Shown piece by piece: positions 1 through 7,984 of a stretch of 31,606 nucleotides of DNA (its first letter is position 1; the number at the start of each line of letters is the position of its first letter). This DNA is from Desulfobacterales bacterium (GTDB lineage Bacteria > Desulfobacterota > Desulfobacteria > Desulfobacterales > UBA11574). Under the pieces are notes generated by a model. It was not told where the DNA came from. It saw nothing but the letters and a program-made list of their open reading frames with translations, and made no database searches. The stretch spans positions 1 to 31,606 of the forward strand of contig JAAXQD010000014.1 of the NCBI GenBank assembly GCA_012974475.1, read 5' to 3'. The position numbers and the translations under genes are program-made.

Positions 1-2
1 CC

Positions 3-995
3 TGGCGGAAATGGTTGCACGGAAACACGGCGTATTTAGAAAAAGACGTAATGATTGATACAAAGCCTCCCGAGGTGGATGTTCTCAGCAGGATACACAA
101 TGTGAGTCAGGGGGGTACAGGGCTCGTGATCTACAAGCTGTCGGAACCCTGCCTTGAAAGCGGTGTTTATGTGGGGGGAAATTTTTTTCCCGGATATTCA
201 GGATATTATAAGGATAAAAATTTCTTTGTGGCCTTTTTTGCCCTGGATTATACCCAAGGGGCAGGTACCGAACTCCTCGTAAAGGCAACCGATTTATCCG
301 GAAACAGCTCCAGAGCCGGGTTCCCATACTATATTAAAAAAAGAGTATTTAAAAAGGTTTCTTTAGAGATTTCCGACAGATTCCTTAATTGGAAGATGCC
401 GGAATTTGATCTGGATGTCCCGGCGGATTCCGAAAATCCCCTGGTGGACAAGTTTCTTAAGATTAACCGTGAATTTCGCAATCGAAACAATTTGAAATTA
501 AAGGATATCGGAAGAAAAACCGACAACAAATTATATTGGGACGGTGCATTTTTGAGGCTGCCCAATTCAGCCAGAAAAGCCAATTTTGCCGATCATCGCA
601 GATATCGATACAAAGGTCATGTCATCGATAAACAGGTCCACCTGGGTCTGGATCTGGCCTCCATTGCCCATTCACCGGTACCGGCATCGAACCGTGGAAA
701 GGTTGCCTTTGCCGGACATTTGGGCATTTACGGGAAAACCGTAATGATCGACCATGGCTTTGGATTGTTCAGTACCTATTCACATTTAAGCGCAGTTGAC
801 GTCAAGCCGGGACAGATGGTATCTAAAGGTGGGATCATTGGGCGAACAGGAAGTACGGGGATGGCCGGTGGGGATCATCTTCATTTTGGAATACTGGTTC
901 ACAATACATTTGTGAATCCTGTGGAATGGTGGGATTCGGCCTGGATAAAAAACAATATCTCAAACAAGTTGGAAACGGTAGCGTCTTTATACTAA
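3..995 (+). CDS. M23-family metallopeptidase, 5' truncated by window edge
   Basis: Likely periplasmic zinc endopeptidase of the LytM/lysostaphin type, which cuts peptidoglycan cross-bridges, or a catalytic relative acting as an envelope regulator. The reading frame stays open to the first base of the window, so the true N-terminus and any signal peptide lie upstream. Residue numbers here count from the leucine codon at 15. The first 110 or so residues look like a beta-rich, Ig-like region. The catalytic domain occupies roughly residues 195-310 and carries the family metal ligands: HLGLD near 207, and HLHFG near 287 following a GRTGSTG turn. YSHLS near 255 is also typical. All usual M23 ligands seem intact, so it is probably active. 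It ends with a single stop at 993-995. The family is clear; the exact substrate is not. Confidence 0.88.
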   Translation, partial: WRKWLHGNTAYLEKDVMIDTKPPEVDVLSRIHNVSQGGTGLVIYKLSEPCLESGVYVGGNFFPGYSGYYKDKNFFVAFFALDYTQGAGTELLVKATDLSGNSSRAGFPYYIKKRVFKKVSLEISDRFLNWKMPEFDLDVPADSENPLVDKFLKINREFRNRNNLKLKDIGRKTDNKLYWDGAFLRLPNSARKANFADHRRYRYKGHVIDKQVHLGLDLASIAHSPVPASNRGKVAFAGHLGIYGKTVMIDHGFGLFSTYSHLSAVDVKPGQMVSKGGIIGRTGSTGMAGGDHLHFGILVHNTFVNPVEWWDSAWIKNNISNKLETVASLY

Positions 996-1039
996 ATAGG
1001 AAACGCACCGTGCCCATTTTACAATTGTGGATGAACACT

Positions 1040-1047
1040 ATATAAAT
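1040..1047. repeat. Left target-site duplication of copy 1 (ATATAAAT)
   Basis: Direct repeat abutting the left end of the 278-bp element. The identical octamer follows the right end at 1326-1333. The local sequence is AT-rich, so some chance similarity is possible, but the exact placement at both element ends is hard to explain otherwise. Confidence 0.65.
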
Positions 1048-1325
1048 GAGGGGTCGGGGAGTTTTTCTAAATAGTCGCTCCATGGATAATCTTTTTTTAA
1101 ACCGCGTGAACTCGTGGCAAGGGTTCGTAAAGAAAGAACAGGAATCAATCTTTGAAAAATCAATAGGTTTGCCATACAATCTTTAATTTCTTTTAAAGAT
1201 GCGATTTCGGCATGCGCCTGTTCTTTCTAACGATCCTTAAGCCACTCAAACAGCACCCGCTTTAAAAAAAGATCATCCATTCCGCTGAGACTCAAGGATT
1301 TAGAAGAAAAACTCCCCGAGGGCTC
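1048..1325. mobile_element. Long palindromic MITE-like element, copy 1 (278 bp)
   Basis: Non-coding element with imperfect terminal inverted repeats: the left end begins GAGGGGTCGGGGAGTTTTTC and the right end is its near complement. It is bounded exactly by the 8-bp direct repeat ATATAAAT at 1040-1047 and 1326-1333, which looks like a target-site duplication. Inside are nested arms: 1082-1101 pairs with 1261-1280 in 18 of 20 positions, GTGGC pairs with GCCAC, and 1132-1142 pairs perfectly with 1217-1227 over 11 bp. A loop of about 75 bases lies at the centre. There is no transposase or convincing ORF, so it would be non-autonomous. A diverged second copy lies at 8863-9115. It ends 46 bp before the DUF39 start codon. 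Alternatively it could be a structured RNA leader; the direct repeats favour insertion. Confidence 0.78.
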
Positions 1326-1371
1326 ATATAAATATCTAACATGGAAAGTGAAGATCAGAGAGTAACCGGCA

Positions 1372-2541
1372 ATGAAAACACATAAAATTAACAAGTCATA
1401 TCAGGAGATCAATAAAAAGATTAGGACCGGAGAGGTCGTTGTGGTTACTGCCGAGGAGATCATCGACATCGTCCGGGAAGAAGGGCCGGTTGAAGCGGCA
1501 CGGCGGGTCGATGTTGTAACGACGGGAACCTTTGCCCCAATGTGTTCATCCGGCGCATTTATAAACTTCGGACATGCTGTTCCGAGATTAAAAGCATCCA
1601 AGGTCTGGTTGAACAATGTGTCCGCATATGCCGGCATTGCAGCGGTGGACTGCTATATCGGCGTTACCGAGCCGTGTGAGGATGATCCGTTAAACAAGGT
1701 TTATCCCGGGGAATTTAATTATGGGGGGGGGCATGTGATTCAGGATCTGGTTGCCGGAAAGACCGTCTATTTAAAAGCCACCGCTTACGGAACAGACTGT
1801 TATCCGAGTCGGATGTTGGAAAAAGAGGTTTCATTGCGAACACTTCCGAGCGCTACGCTGTGCAATCCCAGAAACGGGTATCAAAATTACAATTGTGCCG
1901 TGAACTTAACCAATAAAACCGTCTATACATACATGGGCACATTGAAACCCAGAGCCGCCAATGCAAATTTCTGTTCGGCCGGTCAACTCAGCCCACTTTT
2001 TAATGACCCGTATTATAAAACCATCGGCCTTGGGACCCGAATTTTTCTGGGCGGAGCAACAGGGTATGTGACTTGGCAGGGCACACAGCACAACCCGTCG
2101 GTGGAAAGGACAAACAAAAGCGTTCCCAGAACACCTGCCGGCACCCTATGGGTTATGGGAGATCTCAAAAAAATGAGTCCCAAATGGCTCATGGGCGTCA
2201 GTATGCAGGGATACGGGTGTTCACTTGCCGTGGGACTGGGCATTCCGATTCCCATCCTCAACGAGGAGATCGTTCAGTACACTGCGGTATCGGATGAAGA
2301 GTTGTTTACCCAGATCGTAGATTACGGGCATGATTATGCCCATGGTATTTCGAAGAGCTACGGCCAGGTCAGCTACGCAGAATTGAAAAGCGGTTCTATT
2401 AAATTCAGGGGTGAGGAAATACCCACCGTGCCGATGTCCAGTATGGTGAGAGCACGTGAAATAGCTGAAATGCTGAAAAGATGGATTTCCAAAGGCAAAT
2501 TTATGATCGGTGAGCCGCAGTTTACATTGCCGATGAAGTAA
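1372..2541 (+). CDS. DUF39 homocysteine biosynthesis protein
   Basis: 389-residue member of the DUF39 (COG1900) family. In methanogens, and by inference in sulfate reducers, this family is needed to make homocysteine from aspartate semialdehyde and sulfide, bypassing the homoserine acylation route. The conserved cysteine block APMCSSGAFINFGH is present, with the cysteine at residue 58, and further conserved glycine and cysteine stretches follow (CNPRNGYQNYNC near residues 163-174). The usual full DUF39 domain spans the protein, and the C-terminal CBS pair found in some archaeal members is absent. The partner NIL/ferredoxin protein often encoded beside it is not in this window. The ATG at 1372 has only a weak purine stretch (AGAGAG) upstream. 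The 278-bp palindromic element ends 46 bp upstream, so the promoter lies within or across it. Confidence 0.85.
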   Translation: MKTHKINKSYQEINKKIRTGEVVVVTAEEIIDIVREEGPVEAARRVDVVTTGTFAPMCSSGAFINFGHAVPRLKASKVWLNNVSAYAGIAAVDCYIGVTEPCEDDPLNKVYPGEFNYGGGHVIQDLVAGKTVYLKATAYGTDCYPSRMLEKEVSLRTLPSATLCNPRNGYQNYNCAVNLTNKTVYTYMGTLKPRAANANFCSAGQLSPLFNDPYYKTIGLGTRIFLGGATGYVTWQGTQHNPSVERTNKSVPRTPAGTLWVMGDLKKMSPKWLMGVSMQGYGCSLAVGLGIPIPILNEEIVQYTAVSDEELFTQIVDYGHDYAHGISKSYGQVSYAELKSGSIKFRGEEIPTVPMSSMVRAREIAEMLKRWISKGKFMIGEPQFTLPMK

Positions 2542-2794
2542 TGCCTCCAACACTGCATCAACATCCGGGAGGGAAATTAAAACAGATGGATCATCTCCCG
2601 ATTAGTTGGTGTTAATTCAGGTAAAATAAGTGTGTCATTTCCTATTGAGCAGGGGTGATTATATAGGGTTCAACTAAACCGATAAAATTATCGATTGAAG
2701 ATCTATATATTTCCTACGCTTTCGAATAAAAATAACGGTGAAAACCGGTAGGAGATTCATTCTTTAACCGTCAATTGTAATCAGTCAATTTCCA

Positions 2795-3364
2795 ATGTCG
2801 AATATCATACGGACTTTCATCGCTGTCGAGATTCCTGATAAAATAATTTCATCGATTGCCAAGGTTCAAGAAGACATAAAAACCTACGGGTTTAAAATCA
2901 GATGGGTTCGACCGGAGAGTATTCATCTCACCCTGAAATTTTTAGGAAATATCGAGGCAGCGGATGCAGAAAACGTCGGCAGGGCCGTTTGCGAGGCAGC
3001 CAGGGCGGTTGCGCCACTGTCTCTACAGGCAAAAGGGATCGGCGTTTTTTCGGGAATAAGACGTCCTCGTGTGGTATGGGTGGGCATCACAGGCCAGCTC
3101 GAAACCCTTGGGAGGCTGCAGAAAACACTCGATGAAAATTTAGCGGCCATCGGTTTTCCCAAGGAGAAGCGGCCCTTTAAAGGACATCTGACCCTGGGGC
3201 GGATCCAGAAAAAAATCGATTCTAAAACGTTCATTGAAGCACTCGATACACTCGGAATTTTTGAGACTGAAACGTTCACTGCCGACAGAGTGGTTCTGTA
3301 CAAAAGCGAACTGAAAGCATCCGGAGCTGTCTACACGAAACTGGTGAGCGCTCCGTTGGCTTGA
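2795..3364 (+). CDS. thpR: RNA 2',3'-cyclic phosphodiesterase (2'-5' RNA ligase family)
   Basis: 189-residue protein of the 2H phosphoesterase superfamily (LigT/ThpR), which opens 2',3'-cyclic phosphates on RNA ends and was first named for 2'-5' RNA ligation. Both catalytic HxTx motifs are present: HLTLKFLG at residues 44-51 and HLTLGRI at 131-137, at the spacing expected. Length is normal for the family. The start ATG at 2795 follows an AT-rich stretch without a strong Shine-Dalgarno sequence; the N-terminus (RTFIAVEIP) matches the family start, so the call is safe. It stands alone, 253 bp after the DUF39 gene and about 580 bp before recA. Cytoplasmic; biological substrate in bacteria is not established. 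Confidence 0.9.
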   Translation: MSNIIRTFIAVEIPDKIISSIAKVQEDIKTYGFKIRWVRPESIHLTLKFLGNIEAADAENVGRAVCEAARAVAPLSLQAKGIGVFSGIRRPRVVWVGITGQLETLGRLQKTLDENLAAIGFPKEKRPFKGHLTLGRIQKKIDSKTFIEALDTLGIFETETFTADRVVLYKSELKASGAVYTKLVSAPLA

Positions 3365-3648
3365 TACGTACCCTATAGCGGTATAAACAACATGGCCAAA
3401 TGAGTTTAATGACTATAATGATCAGCACTTCCTGACGTTTCTTTTGCTCGGATGGAATTGACCTCAAGTGACATCATGAAAATAGTGAAAACAGCCATGT
3501 TATTTGCCCAATGGGAAAGCCGAGGATGCCGCATCTCCAATGTTGCCAAAAATTCGCAGTAAATTACTACGGCTTCACCTTCGGCGCCTTGGATCTGCAG
3601 CATCTTCGACTTTTGCAACGATAGGGTTTACTTCACTCACTTCTTAGT

Positions 3649-3678
3649 AAAGAATCCGGGCCCAGAGGACCCGTCTTT
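3649..3678 (-). repeat. Small hairpin repeat, copy D (reverse orientation)
   Basis: On the minus strand it reads GACGGGTCCTCTGGGCCCGG followed by ATTCTTT, the same core as the copies at 18619, 19396 and 29663. The arms GGGTCC and GGGCCC pair around a 3-base loop. On the plus strand the hairpin is followed by TCTTT, so it could weakly end thpR transcription. Confidence 0.6.
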
Positions 3679-3714
3679 GGTGCTACCCCAGCGGGGTGAA
3701 ATTTACCGTATATG

Positions 3715-3840
3715 CCAGCCGGAATGATGGAATGCTGGAGTAGCGGGGAAAAGCATGGAGTGATGGAGGATTGGAGAATTGGGCTGAAAAAATTTGTTTT
3801 CCCATTACACAACACTCCATTATTCCAATATTCCAATTTG
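3715..3840. repeat. GGA/TTCC-rich imperfect palindromic repeat
   Basis: The left half holds repeated GGAATG, TGGAG and ATTGGAG units (about 3721-3780). The right half holds the complementary ACTCCATTATTCCAATATTCC (about 3811-3835), making a long imperfect inverted repeat. This kind of degenerate ATGGAG/ATTGGAA repeat resembles intergenic repeats in other deltaproteobacterial genomes, from memory. No coding function is apparent. Confidence 0.5.
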
Positions 3841-3941
3841 ACCGATTAAGATGGCATAACCGTTATTTTCATCTGGCTGTGGGGGCCAGGTTTTTCAAGG
3901 ACTTAATACAACCATGTAGGGTGATCAATCAGGAGGAGACA

Positions 3942-4970
3942 ATGAGCATTTCACCGGACAAGGAGAAGGCGGTAGAAAGCGCCATGGTTCAAATAGAGCG
4001 ACAGTTCGGCAAGGGGTCGATCATGAAGCTGGGGAGCAGCCCTATTATCGATGTACCTGTCATTTCGACCGGTTCCCTTGCTCTCGATAAAGCACTCGGT
4101 ATCGGCGGGCTCCCCAGAGGCAGAGTGGTGGAAATTTTTGGTCCGGAATCTTCCGGCAAAACGACACTTGCGCTTCATGCGGTTGCCGAGGCCCAAAAAC
4201 AGGGCGGCATTGTCGCTTTTATTGATGCCGAGCATGCTTTGGATACAGCCTATGCCAGGGAACTCGGTGTCAATTGTGACGAACTCTTGGTCGCCCAGCC
4301 GGATACGGGAGAGCAGGCCCTCGAAATCGCGGATATGCTGGTCAGAAGCGGTGCACTGGATATCGTGGTGATCGATTCTGTCGCCGCACTGGTCCCAAGG
4401 GCGGAGATAGAAGGTGAAATGGGGGATTCCCACATGGGGCTTCAGGCCAGACTCATGTCACAGGCCATGCGGAAATTGACCGGCACCATCAACAAGACGA
4501 TGACTTCACTCATTTTCATCAACCAGATCCGAATGAAAATCGGCGTTGTATTCGGCAATCCCGAGACGACCAGCGGCGGGAATGCGCTGAAGTTCTATTC
4601 TTCTGTGAGGCTCGATATCCGGCGTATCGGCGCAATCAAGGACGGGCAGGATATTGTGGGAAACCGAACCCGGGTGCGCGTTGTTAAAAACAAGATGGCT
4701 CCCCCTTTCAAGGAAGCAGAATTTGACATTCTCTATGGTGAAGGGATTTCACAGGCCGGAGATGTTCTCGACACCGGTGTTATGACCGGTGTCATCGAGA
4801 AAAGCGGCTCATGGTACTCGTTTGATGGAGAAAGAGTGGGGCAGGGGCGTCAAAATGCAAAGAAGTTCTTCAAAGACAATCCGGATCTTTTCGATTCAGC
4901 ATTGACCAAAGTCAAAGAAGCGTTGGGCATTTCTCAAAAGAGAGGAGAAGACGCCCAGGATGATTCATAA
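3942..4970 (+). CDS. recA: Recombinase RecA
   Basis: ATP-dependent strand-exchange protein central to homologous recombination and to SOS induction by stimulating LexA self-cleavage. The protein is 342 residues, normal for RecA. Walker A is GPESSGKT at residues 67-74; Walker B (IVVIDSVAAL) and the loop-2 region (NQIRMKIGVVFGNPETTSGG) follow. The reading frame is open further upstream to 3771, but the ATG at 3942 is chosen because AGGAGGAG sits just before it and the N-terminus then matches the family (DKEKAVESAMVQIERQFGKG). alaS begins 24 bp after the stop, a common RecA-AlaRS arrangement in this phylum, though the recX regulator often found between them is missing here. Confidence 0.98.
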   Translation: MSISPDKEKAVESAMVQIERQFGKGSIMKLGSSPIIDVPVISTGSLALDKALGIGGLPRGRVVEIFGPESSGKTTLALHAVAEAQKQGGIVAFIDAEHALDTAYARELGVNCDELLVAQPDTGEQALEIADMLVRSGALDIVVIDSVAALVPRAEIEGEMGDSHMGLQARLMSQAMRKLTGTINKTMTSLIFINQIRMKIGVVFGNPETTSGGNALKFYSSVRLDIRRIGAIKDGQDIVGNRTRVRVVKNKMAPPFKEAEFDILYGEGISQAGDVLDTGVMTGVIEKSGSWYSFDGERVGQGRQNAKKFFKDNPDLFDSALTKVKEALGISQKRGEDAQDDS

Positions 4971-4994
4971 ATCTATTTTCGAATGGAGCGAGTT

Positions 4995-7625
4995 ATGACA
5001 GGCAACGAAGTCCGCAGGAAGTTTCTTGACTATTTTGAAAAACACAGCCACCAGATCGTAAGGAGTTCATCTCTTGTTCCTTCGGATGACCCTACGCTTT
5101 TATTCGTCAATGCCGGCATGGTGCAGTTTAAACGTTCTTTTCTCGGTGAAGAAAAGAGGAACTATGTCAGAGCCGTAACCTCCCAGAAATGCGTGCGTGC
5201 AGGGGGTAAGCACAACGATCTGGAGAATGTCGGGTACACGGCGAGGCACCATACATTTTTCGAGATGCTGGGCAACTTTTCCTTTGGAGATTATTTCAAA
5301 GAAAAGGCCATAGATTTTGGGTGGGATCTTTTGACCAACGGATATGGACTGCCCGAAGATAAACTGTGGGTTTCCATTTATCTCGACGACGATGAGGCCC
5401 ATGAACTCTGGCATAAAAACATCGGGGTCCCGGAAGACCGGATTCTACGTTTCGGTGAAGAGGACAACTTCTGGGCCATGGGAGACACCGGTCCTTGCGG
5501 TCCCTGCAGCGAACTGCATATTGACCGCGGTGAAAAATTCGGATGCGGAAAACCGGATTGCGCGGTGGGATGTGATTGTGACCGTTTCCTGGAGATATGG
5601 AATCTGGTTTTTATGCAGTTTAACCGTGATGTTTCCGGAAAATTGACGCCGCTCCCAAAACCGAGCATCGACACCGGGCTGGGTCTTGAGCGGATGATCG
5701 CCATTGTTCAGAACGTACCCACGAACTATGATATCGATTTGATTCGCCCCATTATGAATAAAGTCGAGGAGCTTTCGGAACAGCGGATCGGAGAATCCTT
5801 GGCGTCTGATGTGGCCATGAAAGTGATTGCCGATCACAGCAGGGCCGCAGCCTTTTTGATCGGAGACGGCGTTCTGCCCGCCAATGAAGGACGGGGATAT
5901 GTACTGCGTCGAATCATGCGCAGAGCCATCCGATACGGGCGCAATATCGGCCTTGTCCAGCCATTTTTACATAAAACCGCAGCGGTGGTGTTCGATATCA
6001 TGAAACCGGCCTATCCTGAACTTTCGGACGCCGCATCGTTTATCACCAATGTTATTGAAAACGAGGAAAACCGGTTTTCAGAAACACTCGATAACGGCCT
6101 TAGACTTCTCAACAACAGCCTTTTGGAATTAAAGGCAAAAGGCCTGACGCAGGTGCCGGGTCAATTGATTTTCAAGCTTTATGATACGTACGGATTTCCG
6201 GTGGACATTGTCAGGGATGTCATCAGAGATGATGAGATGGAAATCGACCTGGAGGGTTTTGACCGGGCCATGGAAGCCCAGCGTGAAAGATCAAAATCCA
6301 TTGCGACCTTTGCCAGCATCGGCGATGCGTATAAAAAACTTTCGGCCCATGGAATCATGCCCGAATTTGTGGGGTATGATAAAATTTCGTGCGATTCAAA
6401 GGTCCTTGTTCTGGTAAAAAACAGTGAAGAAGTTCAGGAGGCAACCCAGGACCAGATCGTGGAGGTCGTTACTGAAGTTACACCGTTTTACGGTGAATCC
6501 GGGGGACAGATCGGAGATGCCGGACAGATTGTCGGTGATAATCTCAAGATGGAAATTTCCGACACGATTAAGGACCCGACGGGCATTATTATCCACAAAG
6601 GGAAAATTATTTCAGGAAACATCAAAAAAGGAGATACGGTAACCCTAACTGTTGATCGCTCCCAGCGCTATGCAACGGCGTGCAATCACACGGCGACCCA
6701 TATACTCCACTTTGCCCTGAGAAAGGTTCTCGGAGATCATGTAAAACAGGCGGGATCACTGGTGGCACCGGATAAACTCCGTTTCGATTTTACACATTTT
6801 TCCCAGCCGAATCCCGAATCCCTCGACAAGATCGAAGCCCTCGTGAACCAGAGAATTCGAGAAAATATCCCCGTCCAGATTGCGGAGATGGATGCTGATG
6901 AAGCCTTTAAAACAGGGGCCACTGCTCTTTTTGAGGAAAAATATGGGGACAGTGTCCGAGTGGTGGCACTCAACGATTTCAGCAAGGAACTTTGCGGCGG
7001 AACCCACACAGATCTTACCGGCAACATCGGTCTTTTCAAAATTATCGGAGAATCCAGTGTGGCATCGGGCATACGGCGAATCGAGGCTTTGACCGGAGCT
7101 GCTGCGTTATCGCACGTACAAAGCTACTCCAAACTCATTCACGACGCGGCAATATTGCTCAGAGAACACCCTGAAGCCGTTCCCCCGCGGGTAGAGAAAC
7201 TTTTGTCTTCCTTGAAGTCTTTGGAGAAAGAAGTGGAAAAAATGAAGGCCGGGATTGCCATGCAGTCCGCAGACTGGACCGAAAAAGAAATTAAAACCAT
7301 CCATGGCGTAAAGGTGCTGGTTAAAAAGGTTTCGGTGGACAACCCGGCGGCAATGAGAGATCTGGCCGACCGATTCAAAGAAAAAATAAAATCCGGAATT
7401 GTCATTCTCGGCAGTTCAGATGGATCTAAAGCGTTGCTGATCGTTGTGGTCACCAAAGATTTGACCGACCGATACCATGCCGGAAAGATTGTAAATGGGA
7501 TTGGATCCATTGTGGGCGGCGGCGGCGGCGGTAGGCCCGATATGGCCCAGGCCGGTGGAAGCAAGCCGGAAAAACTCGATGCAGCCCTTGAAAAAGCTTA
7601 TGAAGTGGTTGAGGGCAGTCATTAG
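4995..7625 (+). CDS. alaS: Alanyl-tRNA synthetase
   Basis: Class II aminoacyl-tRNA synthetase that charges tRNA-Ala and clears mis-made Ser- and Gly-tRNA. About 876 residues, full length. The N-terminal catalytic domain starts TGNEVRRKFLDYF and carries the motif 2 region (RHHTFFEMLGNFSFGDYFK) and motif 3 (GLGLERM). The editing domain holds the zinc motif HTATH and the downstream CGGTH pair. The C-terminal C-Ala domain ends with a glycine-rich stretch (GGGGGG followed by RPDMAQAGG) typical of the family. An upstream in-frame ATG exists at 4983, but GGAGCGAG lies six bases before the ATG at 4995, and that start gives the standard N-terminus. It lies 24 bp after recA and is probably co-transcribed with it. 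Confidence 0.97.
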   Translation: MTGNEVRRKFLDYFEKHSHQIVRSSSLVPSDDPTLLFVNAGMVQFKRSFLGEEKRNYVRAVTSQKCVRAGGKHNDLENVGYTARHHTFFEMLGNFSFGDYFKEKAIDFGWDLLTNGYGLPEDKLWVSIYLDDDEAHELWHKNIGVPEDRILRFGEEDNFWAMGDTGPCGPCSELHIDRGEKFGCGKPDCAVGCDCDRFLEIWNLVFMQFNRDVSGKLTPLPKPSIDTGLGLERMIAIVQNVPTNYDIDLIRPIMNKVEELSEQRIGESLASDVAMKVIADHSRAAAFLIGDGVLPANEGRGYVLRRIMRRAIRYGRNIGLVQPFLHKTAAVVFDIMKPAYPELSDAASFITNVIENEENRFSETLDNGLRLLNNSLLELKAKGLTQVPGQLIFKLYDTYGFPVDIVRDVIRDDEMEIDLEGFDRAMEAQRERSKSIATFASIGDAYKKLSAHGIMPEFVGYDKISCDSKVLVLVKNSEEVQEATQDQIVEVVTEVTPFYGESGGQIGDAGQIVGDNLKMEISDTIKDPTGIIIHKGKIISGNIKKGDTVTLTVDRSQRYATACNHTATHILHFALRKVLGDHVKQAGSLVAPDKLRFDFTHFSQPNPESLDKIEALVNQRIRENIPVQIAEMDADEAFKTGATALFEEKYGDSVRVVALNDFSKELCGGTHTDLTGNIGLFKIIGESSVASGIRRIEALTGAAALSHVQSYSKLIHDAAILLREHPEAVPPRVEKLLSSLKSLEKEVEKMKAGIAMQSADWTEKEIKTIHGVKVLVKKVSVDNPAAMRDLADRFKEKIKSGIVILGSSDGSKALLIVVVTKDLTDRYHAGKIVNGIGSIVGGGGGGRPDMAQAGGSKPEKLDAALEKAYEVVEGSH

Positions 7626-7984
7626 TTTCCATTTTACAACCTCACCAAGTGATCTTGAAGCCCGTTTCCAATTATTTGGCTCTTAAAAACCCGGGTCTCT
7701 GATCCAGTCGAAGATTCCGAGTATCGGGGGTCAAAGATAATGGCTCTGCCTCGGAGCCTTGTGTCTAAAATCACAAATTCCAAGCACCAAATTTCAAATA
7801 AACCACAAATTCCAATATTCAATGACCAAAGTCCTTCCATGACGAAACATTGTTTGGATTTTTGAATTTCGGTCATTGGAAATTGTTTGATATCTGTGAT
7901 TTTAACCATTCAATGAACTCTCAACAAAGCCTGGTCTTCCCCCGCGTGGCGGGATCTAAGATGGGCCAGGAATCTTTACTCCCA
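7626..7984. other. Repeat-filled gap between convergent alaS and dapB
   Basis: This 359-bp gap separates two convergent genes and holds no credible gene. It contains a diverged relative of the small hairpin repeat at 7683-7760 (TTAAAAACCCGGGTC, then GGCTCTGCCTCGGAGCC, itself a hairpin) and an AT-rich imperfect palindrome at about 7770-7905. Confidence 0.6.
7770..7905. repeat. AT-rich AAATTCCAA/TTGGAAATT palindromic repeat
   Basis: The left half has repeated units such as AAATTCCAAGCACCAAATTTC, AAATTCCAATATTCAATGACC. The right half has the complementary TTGAATTTCGGTCATTGGAAA and TGTGATTT. Together they form a long imperfect inverted repeat around about 7840. Very similar CAAATTCCAA/GGTCATTGG repeats occur between genes in many environmental bacteria, from memory. 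It may fold as a large hairpin in the shared 3' region of alaS and dapB. Confidence 0.6.

Larger units (their letters stand above)
3365..3941. other. Repeat-rich intergenic region between thpR and recA
   Basis: A 577-bp gap with no gene I trust. Positions 3406-3618 hold an open frame of 70 codons on the minus strand without recognisable domain, perhaps a decayed fragment or repeat. A reverse copy of the small hairpin repeat lies at 3649-3678, and a GGA/TTCC-rich imperfect palindrome at about 3715-3840. The recA promoter should lie near 3845-3930. I looked for a LexA-type operator there and could not identify one with confidence. Confidence 0.5.

Noticed and set aside
835..1179. 114-codon minus-strand frame running from the M23 gene into the palindromic element
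   Set aside because: It overlaps the M23 coding region on the opposite strand and crosses the element boundary and direct repeat; no protein-like pattern.
1048..1325. Palindromic element as a known riboswitch (SAM or lysine) upstream of an aspartate-family gene
   Set aside because: I see none of the conserved cores of those riboswitches, and the direct repeats and second copy in opposite orientation to its gene fit a mobile element better.
3406..3618. 70-codon minus-strand frame between thpR and recA as a gene
   Set aside because: No recognisable domain, no good Shine-Dalgarno, and it lies in a repeat-rich gap. It may be a decayed fragment, so it is mentioned only within the intergenic entry.
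3845..3930. LexA operator upstream of recA
   Set aside because: Expected from biology, but no convincing palindromic operator could be picked out by eye.
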